From: AP-15 sp963774345
GTDB taxonomy: Bacteria; Pseudomonadota; Alphaproteobacteria; ATCC43930; CGMCC-115725
Direction: 5' to 3'
DNA length: 64,000 bases
NCBI GenBank assembly: GCA_963774345.1
Contig: CAVZFB010000056.1
Location: 1 to 64,000, forward strand
The notes beneath the pieces are model-generated. The model was given only the letters and a program-made list of their open reading frames with translations. It had not been told where the DNA came from and made no database searches. A program made the translations under genes and the position numbers. Shown piece by piece: positions 16,964 to 26,480 of this stretch. The first letter of the stretch is position 1; every line of letters begins with the position of its first letter.

Positions 16964-18499
16964 CTATTTCGTTGTCTCGGTTAACACTCCGACAGCGGGT
17001 TCGTTGCGCCCGCCGAGGTAGCGGTCGCGCAAATGGCGCTCGAAGCTTGCCGTACCGAGCGGGCGCCCAGTAGCACGCTCAACTAGCTCCGCCGTCGACA
17101 ACAGCGATGCCTGGCTATGCACCCTCTCGCCTAGCCAAGCAAAAAGTGGAGCGAAATTACCCCCGGCGATTGCCGTCATCAGGTCCGGGATGGTGCAGCG
17201 CGCCGTGTCAAACAGCTGCGCTGCGATCAACGCACCGAGCGTGTAAGTCGGGAAATAACCCCACGAGCCATCATACCAATGGATGTCCTGCAGACAGCCG
17301 TCGCGATCGTTGTCGGGCGCGACGCCGAGCAGTGCACGCATTCCTTCGGCCCAGGCGCCGGGCAAATCCCTTGGTATCAAATCGCCTACGATCATCGCCT
17401 GTTCGAGACGGTGGCGCAGGATCACATGGGCCGGATAGGTAACCTCGTCGGCCTCGACCCGGATCAGGCCTCGACTGACCCGGATTTGCCGGCGGTGGAG
17501 CGCCTCGGGCTCCCACCCTGGTCCATCGCCGGCGAAGACCTCGCGCAGGATCGGTGCGGCGAAATGGGTGAAGGCCGGGCTGCGGCAGGCCTGCATTTCG
17601 AGTAACAGGGATTGGCTCTCGTGGATCGCCATGCCGCGCGCCGCGCCGACGGGCTGCAAGCGCCATTGCGCGGGCAGGTTACGCTTGTAGAGCGCGTGCC
17701 CGGTCTCGTGCAGGGCCCCCATCAGCGCCTTGGTAAAGTCGCTCTCGTCGTAACGCGTCGTGATCCGCACGTCATCGGGAGCGCCGCTGCAAAACGGGTG
17801 GGCGCTGACATCGAGCCGTCCGTGCGCGAAATCGAAGCCGACCGCTTCCATCAGCCGCACCGCCGCCCGGCGCTGCGCCGCGATCGCGAACGGTCCGGGC
17901 GGCTCCGCGAGCGACGGTTGCGCCGCCTGCCGGGTCAGCACCGTTTCGATCAGATCAGGTAGAAAATCGCTGATCTCGTCGAATAGGCGATCGATCGTGG
18001 CAACCGAAGCCCCGGGCTCGTAGCGGTCAAGCAGGGCTTCATAGGGGCTCACCCCTAGCCCCTCGGCCTTGGCTGCCGCAACCTCGCGCTGCACCCGCAG
18101 CATCTCGTCGAGCAACGGCAGAACGGCAGCAAAATCGTTCGCCGGGCGGGCTTTGCGCCACACTGTCTCGCATTCGGACGACACGCGGGAAAGCGCCTCG
18201 ACGAGTGCGGCGGGCATCGCCGTCGCATGGCTCCGCCGGCGCCGCATCTCGCGCAGATTGCCCCGCTGCCATGGATCAAGCGCACCGCTCGCAGTGTCGG
18301 CCTCGGCCAGGAGGTCGCCGATCTCGACGGCGGTCAGCTGCTGGTGGGCGAGAAGGCTCAATGTCGCCAGCTGCTCAGCCCGGGTCGCTGCACCCCCTGC
18401 CGGCATCATCGTCGCGCTGTCCCAATTGAGCACGCCGATCGCTTCCTCGATCGCGCCCAGGCAACGAAATCGCGCTTCCAACTGCTGATAGGCGGTCAT
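16964..18499 (-). CDS. M32 family carboxypeptidase
   Basis: A 511-residue metallocarboxypeptidase of the thermostable Taq carboxypeptidase family, which removes C-terminal residues from peptides. The zinc site HETGH lies in MGALHETGHALYKRNLP, followed by GMAIHESQSLL carrying the third ligand glutamate; both the AAIEE-like N-terminus (RCLGAIEEAIGVLNWDSATMMP) and the C-terminal DIHWYDGSWGYFPTYTLG are family hallmarks. The ATG at 18499 overlaps the surf1 stop (ATGA). It thus sits at the end of the oxidase operon. A 5' open extension into surf1 was not used. Confidence 0.95.
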   Translation of the reverse strand: MTAYQQLEARFRCLGAIEEAIGVLNWDSATMMPAGGAATRAEQLATLSLLAHQQLTAVEIGDLLAEADTASGALDPWQRGNLREMRRRRSHATAMPAALVEALSRVSSECETVWRKARPANDFAAVLPLLDEMLRVQREVAAAKAEGLGVSPYEALLDRYEPGASVATIDRLFDEISDFLPDLIETVLTRQAAQPSLAEPPGPFAIAAQRRAAVRLMEAVGFDFAHGRLDVSAHPFCSGAPDDVRITTRYDESDFTKALMGALHETGHALYKRNLPAQWRLQPVGAARGMAIHESQSLLLEMQACRSPAFTHFAAPILREVFAGDGPGWEPEALHRRQIRVSRGLIRVEADEVTYPAHVILRHRLEQAMIVGDLIPRDLPGAWAEGMRALLGVAPDNDRDGCLQDIHWYDGSWGYFPTYTLGALIAAQLFDTARCTIPDLMTAIAGGNFAPLFAWLGERVHSQASLLSTAELVERATGRPLGTASFERHLRDRYLGGRNEPAVGVLTETTK

Positions 18500-19209
18500 C
18501 GGGGCTCCGCATTGCGGCGATGAAACAGGACATAGATGACGATCATCGCAACCGCCAGGGAAAACCACGTGATCGCGTATTGGAGGTGATCGTTCCGCAG
18601 GACCAATCGGGTAACCCCACCTTTGGGCCAGCCGCCGGGGTTGGGAGTCGCATCGGCATCGATGTAAAATGGCGCCACATCGTCGAGCTTATCAGCCGCC
18701 GCCATCGCCGGCAGATCGACCCAGAACCAATAATTCAGGTCGGGGCGGTTGTCCGGGAGAAACCAGTTCGGCCGGCCGTCCGGCGGCAGGCGCAGCAATC
18801 CCTCGATCCTAACGGTGCCGGTCGGCTGGCCCGCCGTCCGCTTCGCTCGGTCCTTGAGCTCGGACGGGATAAACCCGCGATTGACAAAAACGATGCGGCC
18901 ACCGGGCTCCTTGAAGGGGGTCAACACTTGATAGCCGTTCCGTCCGCCCTCCGAGGTGGCGCCGAGAAAGATCTCCTTGTCGTTCAGAAAGATGCCTTCC
19001 GCGGTGACGTGGTGGAACTCCATGTTCCGCGCCAGGGCGGCAATGCCGGATGCCGGAGCCGGCGGTGCCGCCACCGCCGCGGCGCGCGCCGCGATCAGGT
19101 CCTCTTTCCAGAACAATCGCTGGATCTGCCAAGAGCCTAGCCCCAGACACAACAGGACTATCGGCACGGCGAATACGGTCGGCCAGAATTGCGGGCGAAA
19201 CCCGGTCAT
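18496..19209 (-). CDS. SURF1 family cytochrome oxidase biogenesis protein
   Basis: A 237-residue membrane protein needed for efficient heme a insertion or assembly of aa3 oxidase. N-terminal membrane helix (TVFAVPIVLLCLGLGSWQIQR, family signature WQ.QR) and C-terminal helix (QYAITWFSLAVAMIVIYVLF) flank a periplasmic domain with FVNRGFIP and NHLQYAITWF-type (here NDHLQYAITWF) motifs. Start chosen at the MTGFRPQFWP methionine. The frame continues upstream into DUF983 but is not protein-like there. Coupled to the M32 gene by an ATGA overlap. Confidence 0.94.
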   Translation of the reverse strand: MTGFRPQFWPTVFAVPIVLLCLGLGSWQIQRLFWKEDLIAARAAAVAAPPAPASGIAALARNMEFHHVTAEGIFLNDKEIFLGATSEGGRNGYQVLTPFKEPGGRIVFVNRGFIPSELKDRAKRTAGQPTGTVRIEGLLRLPPDGRPNWFLPDNRPDLNYWFWVDLPAMAAADKLDDVAPFYIDADATPNPGGWPKGGVTRLVLRNDHLQYAITWFSLAVAMIVIYVLFHRRNAEPR

Positions 19210-19223
19210 CACGGGCCGGCCGC

Positions 19224-19613
19224 TTAGGTGGGCGGCGGTGCGACGAGCAGATGATGGCGATACTGCAGCGCGATCAGGCCGGCCTTGAACGGGCGCAGCA
19301 TCGCCACCGCCCCGCCGAAGATCAGGGGCGTCCACAACATCAAATGGACCCAGATTGGGGGCGAAAACCGGATCTCGACGAACCCGGCCAAGCCGACGAC
19401 GATCAGGCCGAGAAACAGGATCACGAACACCGCCGGGCCGTCGCCCGCATCTTGCGTCGACAAGTCAAGGCCGCAAATTGCGCATGTAGGTCGCACGCGC
19501 AACAGACCGGTGAAGAGCGAGCCCTTGCCGCAGCGTGGGCAGCGGCAGCCGAGTGCCACGCGCGTCACCGAAACGGCAGGAAACCGATCGGCGCCGATCT
19601 CGTCGGTTCCCAT
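19224..19613 (-). CDS. DUF983 family protein
   Basis: A 129-residue membrane protein with an N-terminal zinc-ribbon-like cysteine cluster (CRCPRCGKGSLF and CAICGLDLS, four-cysteine set) followed by two hydrophobic helices (VFVILFLGLIVVGLAGFVE and WTPLIFGGAVAML). DUF983 genes sit next to cox assembly genes in most alphaproteobacteria; the function is not established. Start at 19613 by the MGTDEIGAD methionine. It lies between coxC and surf1. Confidence 0.9.
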   Translation of the reverse strand: MGTDEIGADRFPAVSVTRVALGCRCPRCGKGSLFTGLLRVRPTCAICGLDLSTQDAGDGPAVFVILFLGLIVVGLAGFVEIRFSPPIWVHLMLWTPLIFGGAVAMLRPFKAGLIALQYRHHLLVAPPPT

Positions 19614-19633
19614 CGACCGCGCCGCCGCCGCGA

Positions 19634-20458
19634 TCAGCCGGCAGCCCCTTCGTAAGCGCCGCCGCCGCCCCACCAATAGATGCAGACGAACAAGAACAGC
19701 CAGACGACGTCGACGAAATGCCAATACCAGGCCGCCGCCTCGAAGCCGAAATGGTGATCCGGCTTGAAATGCCCGAGCCATGCCCGGGCCAGGCAGACGA
19801 TCAGAAAGGTTGTGCCGACGATGACGTGAAAGCCGTGAAAGCCGGTCGCCATGAAGAAAGTGGACGGAAAGATGCCGCCGGTAAAATGGAAGGCGGCGTG
19901 GCTGTACTCGTAGGCTTGGACCGCGGTGAAGCACAGGCCGAGCAAGATGGTGAGCGCCAGGCCGCGCAACATGCCGTTGCGGTCGCCGGCGAGCAGCGAA
20001 TGGTGCGCCCAGGTCACGGTCGTGCCCGACAGCAACAGGATCAGGGTGTTGAGAAACGGAAACTCGAACGGATCGAAGGGGTGGATGCCCTTGGGCGGCC
20101 ACACCCCGCCGACCGGAAACAGGCTCGAGGCAAAAAACGCCCAGAAAAAGCCCACAAAGAACATCACCTCGGAGGCGATGAACAGCGCCATGCCATAGCG
20201 CATGCCGAGCTGCACGATCGGGGTATGGTAGCCCTGGAAGGTCGCCTCGCGGATCACGTCGCGCCACCAAACGGCCATGATCCCCAATACGCACAGAACG
20301 CCGATGATCATCAGCGTCCAGCCGTGGCCGTGCATGTAGAGAACGGCGCCGCCGAAGAGCAGGCCCGCGGCGATCGCGCCGAGGATCGGCCACGGGCTAG
20401 GATCGACCAGATGGTAGGGGTGCTTTGGTGCGGCGTGCGCCGCGTGGATCTCGCTCAT
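19634..20458 (-). CDS. coxC: Cytochrome c oxidase subunit III
   Basis: A 274-residue, seven-helix subunit of aa3 oxidase. Landmarks: KHPYHLVDPSPWPILGA at the N-terminus, SEVMFFVGFFWAFF, WPPKGIHPFDPFEFP, the helix with ATGFHGFHVIVG, and the C-terminal AAWYWHFVDVVWLFLFVCIYWWG. All parts are present. Start ATG at 20458 near a GAGG-like site. Transcribed with ctaG upstream and DUF983 downstream. Confidence 0.97.
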   Translation of the reverse strand: MSEIHAAHAAPKHPYHLVDPSPWPILGAIAAGLLFGGAVLYMHGHGWTLMIIGVLCVLGIMAVWWRDVIREATFQGYHTPIVQLGMRYGMALFIASEVMFFVGFFWAFFASSLFPVGGVWPPKGIHPFDPFEFPFLNTLILLLSGTTVTWAHHSLLAGDRNGMLRGLALTILLGLCFTAVQAYEYSHAAFHFTGGIFPSTFFMATGFHGFHVIVGTTFLIVCLARAWLGHFKPDHHFGFEAAAWYWHFVDVVWLFLFVCIYWWGGGGAYEGAAG

Positions 20459-20477
20459 GGGTTCGGGCCTCGATGGA

Positions 20478-21083
20478 TCAGTTTACAGAACGCGCCGCTA
20501 CTGGCGGGCCCGGGGCAGCTTGAGCGTTTGGACTTGCCACGCCTGCCGCCCGGAACATCGTGTAGGACAAGGTGATCGCCCGCACCTCGCGCGTATCCGG
20601 ATCGGTCAACAGATCGGGATCGACGAAGAACATCACCCCCATATCGACGCTCTCACCGGGTCCCAGCGTCTGATTGCTGAAGCAAAAACATTGGAGCTTA
20701 TCAAAGTAGATCCCGACCTTGGCCGGGCTGACGTTATACACCGCACGGGCAGTAACCGACTTGGCGCCGTGATTGACTGCGTGGAAAAACACCTGGGTTT
20801 CCGCCCCGGGATGCACCGCGACCGCCTTGGTAAGGGGGCGGAACTCCCAATCAAGGCCCGGCGCCGTCTGCGCGTCGAAGCTGACGGTCACCAGCGCAGG
20901 GGAAATTTGGTCTGGCGCCGCCTGGGCTCGCTGGGTTGTCCCTCCGAGGCCAGTCGCGCCGCAGAAGATGCGGTAGAGCGGCACGGAAGCGAAGGACAAC
21001 CCGACCATGCCGGCGACCACCACTGCCAGGATCAGTGCGGTCGCGCCGTGGCGACGCCGACCGGAAGCTCCGCCTCCTTTCAT
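20478..21083 (-). CDS. ctaG: Cytochrome c oxidase assembly protein (Cox11 type)
   Basis: Copper chaperone that helps form the CuB site of subunit I. The 201-residue protein has a single N-terminal membrane helix (TALILAVVVAGMVGLSFASVPLY) and a periplasmic domain with the copper-binding FDKLQCFCFSNQTLGPGES (CFCF motif) and PVFFVDP-like MFFVDPDLL. Length and order are typical. It starts four bases after the small CoxF-like gene. Confidence 0.96.
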   Translation of the reverse strand: MKGGGASGRRRHGATALILAVVVAGMVGLSFASVPLYRIFCGATGLGGTTQRAQAAPDQISPALVTVSFDAQTAPGLDWEFRPLTKAVAVHPGAETQVFFHAVNHGAKSVTARAVYNVSPAKVGIYFDKLQCFCFSNQTLGPGESVDMGVMFFVDPDLLTDPDTREVRAITLSYTMFRAAGVASPNAQAAPGPPVAARSVN

Positions 21084-21086
21084 GCG

Positions 21087-21218
21087 CTAGCCCCGGATCC
21101 GCACGAGCGTAATGACGTAGAACAAGGCTACCAGTGCTAATAGCACCGCGACGAGAGCGCGATTGCGCGCGCGGATCGTCCGCTCGCGGTCCGCGTCGTC
21201 CATCGCGGTCACTGCCAT
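21087..21218 (-). CDS. Small CoxF-like single-helix membrane protein
   Basis: A 43-residue gene too short for ordinary gene lists, in the gap between ctaB and ctaG. It reads MAVTAMDDADRERTIRARNR, then a hydrophobic helix LVAVLLALVALFYVITLVR and a short basic end. Small one-helix proteins of this type (often called CoxF) sit at exactly this place in alphaproteobacterial cox operons and are thought to help oxidase assembly. The ATG follows GGGGGG and overlaps the ctaB stop by ten bases; a downstream ATG (MDDAD) is an alternative start. Confidence 0.8.
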   Translation of the reverse strand: MAVTAMDDADRERTIRARNRALVAVLLALVALFYVITLVRIRG

Positions 21219-22147
21219 CCCCCCCTCAGCCAGCCAGCGCCGGTACGGTCGACGAGCAGCAGGCTGAAGATCAGCAGCAGATAAAGCAGCGAAAAAGCGA
21301 ACATCTGCCGAGCGCTGCGGTCACCGTCGTCGCGCCATACGCGGACCGCGCAAGCGCTGAAGAATGCGCTCAACGCCAGTGCGGAGACACCGTAGATTGC
21401 GCCGGCGATACCCAGCAGCCACGGCGCTGCACTGACCGGCCACAGCACCAGAGTGTATAGCAGCATCTGGCGCTTGGTCTCGTCCGGGCCGGCCACCACC
21501 GGCAGCATCGGCACGCCCGCCTTGGCATAATCTTCGGTGCGATAAAGCGACAGTGCCCAGAAATGCGGTGGGGTCCAGAAAAAGACGATCGCGAACAGCG
21601 CAACCGCTCCCCAACCGATATCGCCGGTGACTGCAGCCCAGCCGATCAAAGGCGGAAAGGCGCCGGCCGCGCCGCCGATGACGATGTTCTGAGGGGTCCG
21701 CCGCTTGAGCCAGATCGTATAGACGAAGACGTAAAAGCCGATTGTCGTCGCCAGCAGCCCGGCTGCCATCGAGTTGACCGCCAACGCCATCATCAGCACC
21801 GATCCGACCGCCAACACGACGCCGAAGCCGAGCGCCTCGCCGGGCATCATCCTGCCCGCCGGCAGCGGCCGGCCGGCAGTGCGGCGCATGATCGCGTCGA
21901 TGTCGCGGTCGTACCACATGTTGATCGCGCCAGCAGCGCCAGCGCCAACTGCGATGCACAGTACAGCCACCACGGTGAGCACCGGGTGGAGATGCCCAGG
22001 TGCCATCGCCAACCCGACCAACCCGGTAAACACCACCAGCGACATGACTCGAGGTTTGAGGATCTCGACATAGTCGCCCACCCCCGCGGCGGGCGACCCC
22101 AAAAGGTGCAGGCCGGCGGTCGGCCGGGTTTCGGACAATTCGGTCAC
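21209..22147 (-). CDS. ctaB: Protoheme IX farnesyltransferase (heme O synthase)
   Basis: Polytopic UbiA-superfamily prenyltransferase that adds farnesyl to heme b, giving heme O for the oxidase. The first aspartate-rich motif is NMWYDRDIDAIMRRTAGRPLP; the second region is YAKAGVPMLPVV after FFWTPPHFWALSLYRTEDY, specific to heme O synthases. A GTG at 22147 (VTELSETRP...) gives a 312-residue protein of normal length. Longer starts up to 22225 overlap the true ctaD end and are unlikely. Confidence 0.95.
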   Translation of the reverse strand: MTELSETRPTAGLHLLGSPAAGVGDYVEILKPRVMSLVVFTGLVGLAMAPGHLHPVLTVVAVLCIAVGAGAAGAINMWYDRDIDAIMRRTAGRPLPAGRMMPGEALGFGVVLAVGSVLMMALAVNSMAAGLLATTIGFYVFVYTIWLKRRTPQNIVIGGAAGAFPPLIGWAAVTGDIGWGAVALFAIVFFWTPPHFWALSLYRTEDYAKAGVPMLPVVAGPDETKRQMLLYTLVLWPVSAAPWLLGIAGAIYGVSALALSAFFSACAVRVWRDDGDRSARQMFAFSLLYLLLIFSLLLVDRTGAGWLRGGWQ

Positions 22148-22160
22148 GAAGACGCGTTCC

Positions 22161-23781
22161 CTACGAAACCACCGGCAGCTCGTCATAGCTGTGGAACGGC
22201 GGGGGCGACGGCAGCTTCCACTCAAGCGTTGTGGCGCCCTCGCCCCAGTAATTGGCCCCGAACTCGGCGGCCCAAGAACAGCGTGTGCAGCACGATGAAG
22301 ACAAAGAACAGGGTCGAGGCATAGGAAATGAAGGCGCCGATCGAGGAAACCATGTTCCAGCCGGCGAACGCATCCGGGTAATCGGCGATCCGCCGCGGCA
22401 TCCCGGCGAGCCCGAGGAAGTGCTGCGGGAAAAAAGTCAGGTTGACCCCGATGAAAGTGGTCCAGAAGTGGATCTTACCAAAAATCTCATTGTACTGGCG
22501 GCCGGACATCTTCCCAATCCAGTAATAGAAACCAGCAAAGATCGAAAACACCGCGCCTAACGACAGCACGTAATGAAAATGAGCAACGACGTAATAAGTG
22601 TTGTGTAAGGCGAAATCGACACCCGCATTGGCCAGCACCACGCCAGTCACGCCACCGATTGTGAATAAAAAGATGAAGCCCATCGCCCACAGCATCGGGG
22701 TCTTGAACTCGATGGACCCGCCCCACATCGTCGCGATCCACGAGAAGATCTTGACCCCAGTAGGCACTGCGATGACCATCGTCGCCGCAGTAAAATAGGC
22801 GCGGGTGTCGATCGAGATCCCGGTCGTGAACATGTGATGCGCCCACACAACAAATCCGACTACGCCGATCGAGACCATGGCGTAGACCATGCCGAGATAG
22901 CCGAAGATCGGCTTTTTTGAGAAGGTCGAGACCACTTGGCTGATCATGCCGAAGCCGGGCAGGATCAAAATGTAGACCTCAGGGTGGCCGAAGAACCAGA
23001 ACAGGTTCAGAAACAATAGCGGATCGCCGCCGCCCGCTGGGTTGAAAAAACTGGTGCCGAAATTGCGATCGGTCAGCAGCATCGTGATCGCTCCGGCCAG
23101 TACCGGCAGAGACAACAGCAATAGGAATGCGGTGACCAGGATCGACCACACGAACAGCGGCATTTTGTGCATCGTCATGCCGGGGGCTCGCATATTGAAA
23201 ATCGTGGTGATGAAGTTGATCGCTCCCATGATCGACGACGCGCCGGCCAGATGGATCGAAAAGATCAGCATGTCCATCGCCGGCCCGGGCGAGCCGGTTA
23301 GCCCCGACAGCGGCGGGTAGAGCGTCCAGCCCACACCGGCGCCCTCGCCGACCATGGTCGACCCGATCAGCAGCGCAAAGGACGGCACCAGCAGCCAGAA
23401 ACTGATGTTGTTCATCCGCGGAAAGGCCATGTCGGGCGAACCGATCATCAACGGGACGAGCCAGTTGCCAAAGCCGCCGATCATCGCCGGCATGACCGTG
23501 AAGAAGATCATGATCAGGCCGTGCGCAGTGATGATGACGTTGTAGATCTGATGATTCTCGATAAAGTGATTGTCGGGGTGCATCAGCTGGAAGCGCATCA
23601 TCACCGACAAGGTGCCGCCGACTACCCCGGCAATAATGGCGAACAGCAGATAGAGGGTTCCGATGTCCTTATGGTTGGTCGAGAACAGCCAGCGGGTGAA
23701 GAACCCCGGCCGGTGGTCGTCGTGAGCATGCGCGCCGTAGCCGTGAGTGTCGGCAATGTGCGCCTCGCGCTCGTAAGTCAT
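22161..23781 (-). pseudogene. ctaD: Cytochrome c oxidase subunit I, C-terminal frameshift
   Basis: Core catalytic subunit carrying heme a, heme a3 and CuB. Landmarks include WLFSTNHKDIGTLYLLFA, the HPEVYILILPGFG CuB histidine-tyrosine region, WAHHMFTTG and VVAHFHYVLS. The main frame ends at 22222 with a non-family tail after LFLGRRV. Skipping one base near 22259-22261 switches to GANYWGEGATTLEW followed by LPSPPPFHSYDELP, the standard end of alphaproteobacterial subunit I, with stop at 22161. The restored protein is about 539 residues. Because this subunit is essential to the operon and everything else is intact, a sequence error is more likely than true loss. Confidence 0.93.
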
Positions 23782-23799
23782 CCCGGGACCCTCTCGCTG

Positions 23800-24687
23800 T
23801 CAGTTGCCGGCGGGCGCCGAAGCGGCGGCGACGCGCATCGCATCCTCGGTCGGCTGATTGTGTGCAAACTTTTTCTGAGCCTCGCCCAGCCAGCGGCGGA
23901 ACGCATCCTTTGACATAGCGACGATTTTGATCGGCATGAAGGCGTGGTTGACGCCGCAGATCTGATTGCACTCGCCGTAATAAGTACCCTCGCGCTCGAC
24001 ATTGAACCAGCTCTCGTTGACCCGACCGATGACCGCATATTCCTGGACGCCGAAGGATGGAATGAACCAGCTGTGGATAACGTCGGTGCTGGTTACCAGG
24101 ACGCGGATGTTTGTGTGGATCGGCACGACGAGCGGGTTATTGACATCGAGCAACCGCAGCTGGCCCGGCTTCAGATCGGCTTGCTGAATGATGTTGCTGT
24201 CGAAGGCCAATTCCTTCTGGTCGGGATACTCGTAAGACCAGTACCATTGATGCCCGGTGACCTTGATCGTCATGTCCGGGTTCGGGACCCGATCCATATA
24301 ATACATCAGCTTGAAGGACGGGATCGCGATCATGACCAGGATCAACACCGGGATGATCGTCCACAGCATCTCGATCACGGTGTTGTGCGAGGTGCGCGAG
24401 GGCACCGGATTGCGCCGGTGGTTGAAGCGAACGATCACATACAACAGCAACGCCATGACGAACCCGGAGATCAAAAAGATGATCACCAGTAACTCGTTGT
24501 GAAACGCGTTGAGCCGGTCCTTGACCGGGGTGGCCGGGGGCTGCATGCCCATTTGCCAGGGCCGTGGCTGTGAGGCCCAGGCAATCGCGACGAGCGATCC
24601 GGCGGCGACCACCGCAAGCACCAGCACGAGCAATGCCCGGCCCGCCCGCTCTTTCGTCAGCAACCTCGACAACCGCCACCGCACCAT
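23800..24687 (-). CDS. coxB: Cytochrome c oxidase subunit II
   Basis: A 295-residue subunit that receives electrons from cytochrome c. A cleavable or anchoring N-terminal segment (ALLVLVLAVVAAGSLVAIAWA), two membrane helices (LLVIIFLISGFVMALLLYVIV and TIIPVLILVMIAIPSF), then the periplasmic cupredoxin domain. The electron-entry segment GHQWYWSYEYPD and the CuA ligands C240, C244, H248 and M251 in CNQICGVNHAFM are present. First gene of the operon; it diverges from tldD. Confidence 0.97.
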   Translation of the reverse strand: MVRWRLSRLLTKERAGRALLVLVLAVVAAGSLVAIAWASQPRPWQMGMQPPATPVKDRLNAFHNELLVIIFLISGFVMALLLYVIVRFNHRRNPVPSRTSHNTVIEMLWTIIPVLILVMIAIPSFKLMYYMDRVPNPDMTIKVTGHQWYWSYEYPDQKELAFDSNIIQQADLKPGQLRLLDVNNPLVVPIHTNIRVLVTSTDVIHSWFIPSFGVQEYAVIGRVNESWFNVEREGTYYGECNQICGVNHAFMPIKIVAMSKDAFRRWLGEAQKKFAHNQPTEDAMRVAAASAPAGN

Positions 24688-25009
24688 GCCTTGCCGCCTT
24701 TGATCCGTCCCATTCGGCCGATCGGGCGGCCCGCAGCGGCTAGTTCCGCAAAGGACGGTCCGAGCGGCGCCGTTCGGCCTCGTACCGCTCTATCTTGCCG
24801 CCGCGGGCGGGCCGCGGCCACGCACGACAACGAACCTACACCATCGCCCGCGCGCGTCACAACCAGCCCAACCCATTGCGTCAAGCCGCCGCAGGCGTTT
24901 GCGATCAACGCCCGCCGCCCCCAACGTCGCCTTGCCGATACGCCAGTCGCGACTTCCGTTTGGGGCTGACGGCGACCATATTGTGGATTGGCAGCTAAGG
25001 AGCAGCGGA
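24688..25009. promoter_or_regulatory. Divergent coxB/tldD upstream region
   Basis: About 320 bases between two divergent genes. It must hold the promoters of the oxidase operon and of tldD, but I see no consensus -35/-10 pair, riboswitch or operator that I would defend. The tldD ribosome site AAGGAG lies at its right end. Confidence 0.4.
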
Positions 25010-26443
25010 ATGACCGATCTCGCCGTCACCGACGAATTGTTTTTCGAGCGCACCGGCATGAATCCCGGCCGAGTAGAGGCAATCGTCGCTCAGGCGCTGG
25101 CCGGCATGGACGACGGCGAGCTGTTTCTCGAATACAGCCAATCCGAAAGTCTCTCGCTCGACGACGGCCGGATCAAGAGTGCGAGTTTTGACACCACCCA
25201 GGGGTTCGGGCTGCGCGCGGTGGCCGGTGAAGCCGCTGGATACGCCCACGCCTCCGACCTCTCCGAAGCGGCGATCCGCCGCGCCGCGGCGACGGTGCGA
25301 GCGGTGGCGAGCGGCTATTCCGGGGTAATGGAGGGGCCGCCTCCGGGCACCAATCGCACCCTCTATACCGATGTGAACCCGCTCGGCCTCGTCGAGCTTG
25401 GCGCCAAGACCCGCCTGTTGGCCGAAATCGACGCTTATGCGCGCAGCCGCGACCCGCGAGTGAAACAGGTCATGGCGTCGTTGAGCGGCATGTGGCAGGC
25501 GGTTCAAATCATCCGCGCCGATGGCCGACGCGTTGCCGATATCCGCCCGCTGGTGCGCTTGGGCATGGCCGTCGTCGTCGGTGACGGCGATCGCATGGAG
25601 ACCGGTTCTTCGGGCGCCGGCGGCCGTCTCGCCTATGAGCGTTATCTCGATCCCCTACACTGGAAGGAACAGGTCGACGAGGCTCTGCGGCAGGCATTGG
25701 TCAATCTCGGCGCCGTGCCGGCCCCGGCCGGAGAGATGACCGTCGTTCTCGGGCCGGGCTGGCCAGGGGTAATGCTGCACGAGGCGATCGGGCACGGGCT
25801 CGAAGGGGATTTCAATCGCAAGAAGACCTCAGCTTTCTCCGGGATGATCGGCGAGCGCGTCGCGACCAAGGGAGTGACAGTGGTCGATGACGGGACCTTG
25901 CCTGACCGGCGCGGCTCCTTGACCGTCGACGACGAGGGGACACCGACCAACTGCACCACCCTGATCGAAGACGGCATTCTCAAGGGGTACATGCAGGACC
26001 GGATGAACGCCCGCCTGCTCGGCGCCGTTCCGACCGGCAACGGCAGGCGCCAGAGCTTTGCTCACGCCCCGATGCCGCGGATGACGAACACCTACATGCT
26101 AGCCGGCAGCCAGGACCCACAAGAGATCATCGCCTCGGTTCCGCGCGGTCTCTATGCGGTCAATTTCGGCGGCGGTCAGGTCGACATCACCTCGGGCAAA
26201 TTCGTGTTTTCCGCCTCCGAGGCTTATCTGATCGAGGACGGCAAGGTCGGCGCCGCTGTCAAAGGTGCCACCCTGATCGGCAACGGCCCTGACGCTCTGA
26301 CCAAAGTCACGATGATCGGCAACGATCTGGGCCTCGACCACGGGATCGGCACCTGCGGCAAGGATGGGCAGAGCGTTCCGGTCGGCGTCGGCCAGCCAAC
26401 CTTGCGAATGGATGGCTTGACGGTCGGCGGCACCAGCGCGTAA
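25010..26443 (+). CDS. tldD: Metalloprotease TldD
   Basis: A 477-residue subunit of the TldD/TldE(PmbA) heterodimeric zinc protease, which cleaves unfolded peptides, matures microcin B17-type peptides and degrades the CcdA antitoxin in Escherichia coli. The zinc motif HEAIGH lies at residues 257-262, preceded by VLGPGWPGVML. Further landmarks: GRRQSFAHAPMPRMTNTYM and GGGQVDITSGKFVF. The ATG at 25010 follows AAGGAG; upstream open extension is not family-like. The partner pmbA lies about 9 kb away and is frameshifted. Confidence 0.96.
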   Translation: MTDLAVTDELFFERTGMNPGRVEAIVAQALAGMDDGELFLEYSQSESLSLDDGRIKSASFDTTQGFGLRAVAGEAAGYAHASDLSEAAIRRAAATVRAVASGYSGVMEGPPPGTNRTLYTDVNPLGLVELGAKTRLLAEIDAYARSRDPRVKQVMASLSGMWQAVQIIRADGRRVADIRPLVRLGMAVVVGDGDRMETGSSGAGGRLAYERYLDPLHWKEQVDEALRQALVNLGAVPAPAGEMTVVLGPGWPGVMLHEAIGHGLEGDFNRKKTSAFSGMIGERVATKGVTVVDDGTLPDRRGSLTVDDEGTPTNCTTLIEDGILKGYMQDRMNARLLGAVPTGNGRRQSFAHAPMPRMTNTYMLAGSQDPQEIIASVPRGLYAVNFGGGQVDITSGKFVFSASEAYLIEDGKVGAAVKGATLIGNGPDALTKVTMIGNDLGLDHGIGTCGKDGQSVPVGVGQPTLRMDGLTVGGTSA

Positions 26444-26480
26444 GGCCGGCCGTCGGGCACGGCGGCATCGGGGGGGGGTC

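Noticed and set aside
19535..20575. 346-codon plus-strand open frame
   Set aside because: Antisense to coxC and DUF983; composition of a shadow frame.
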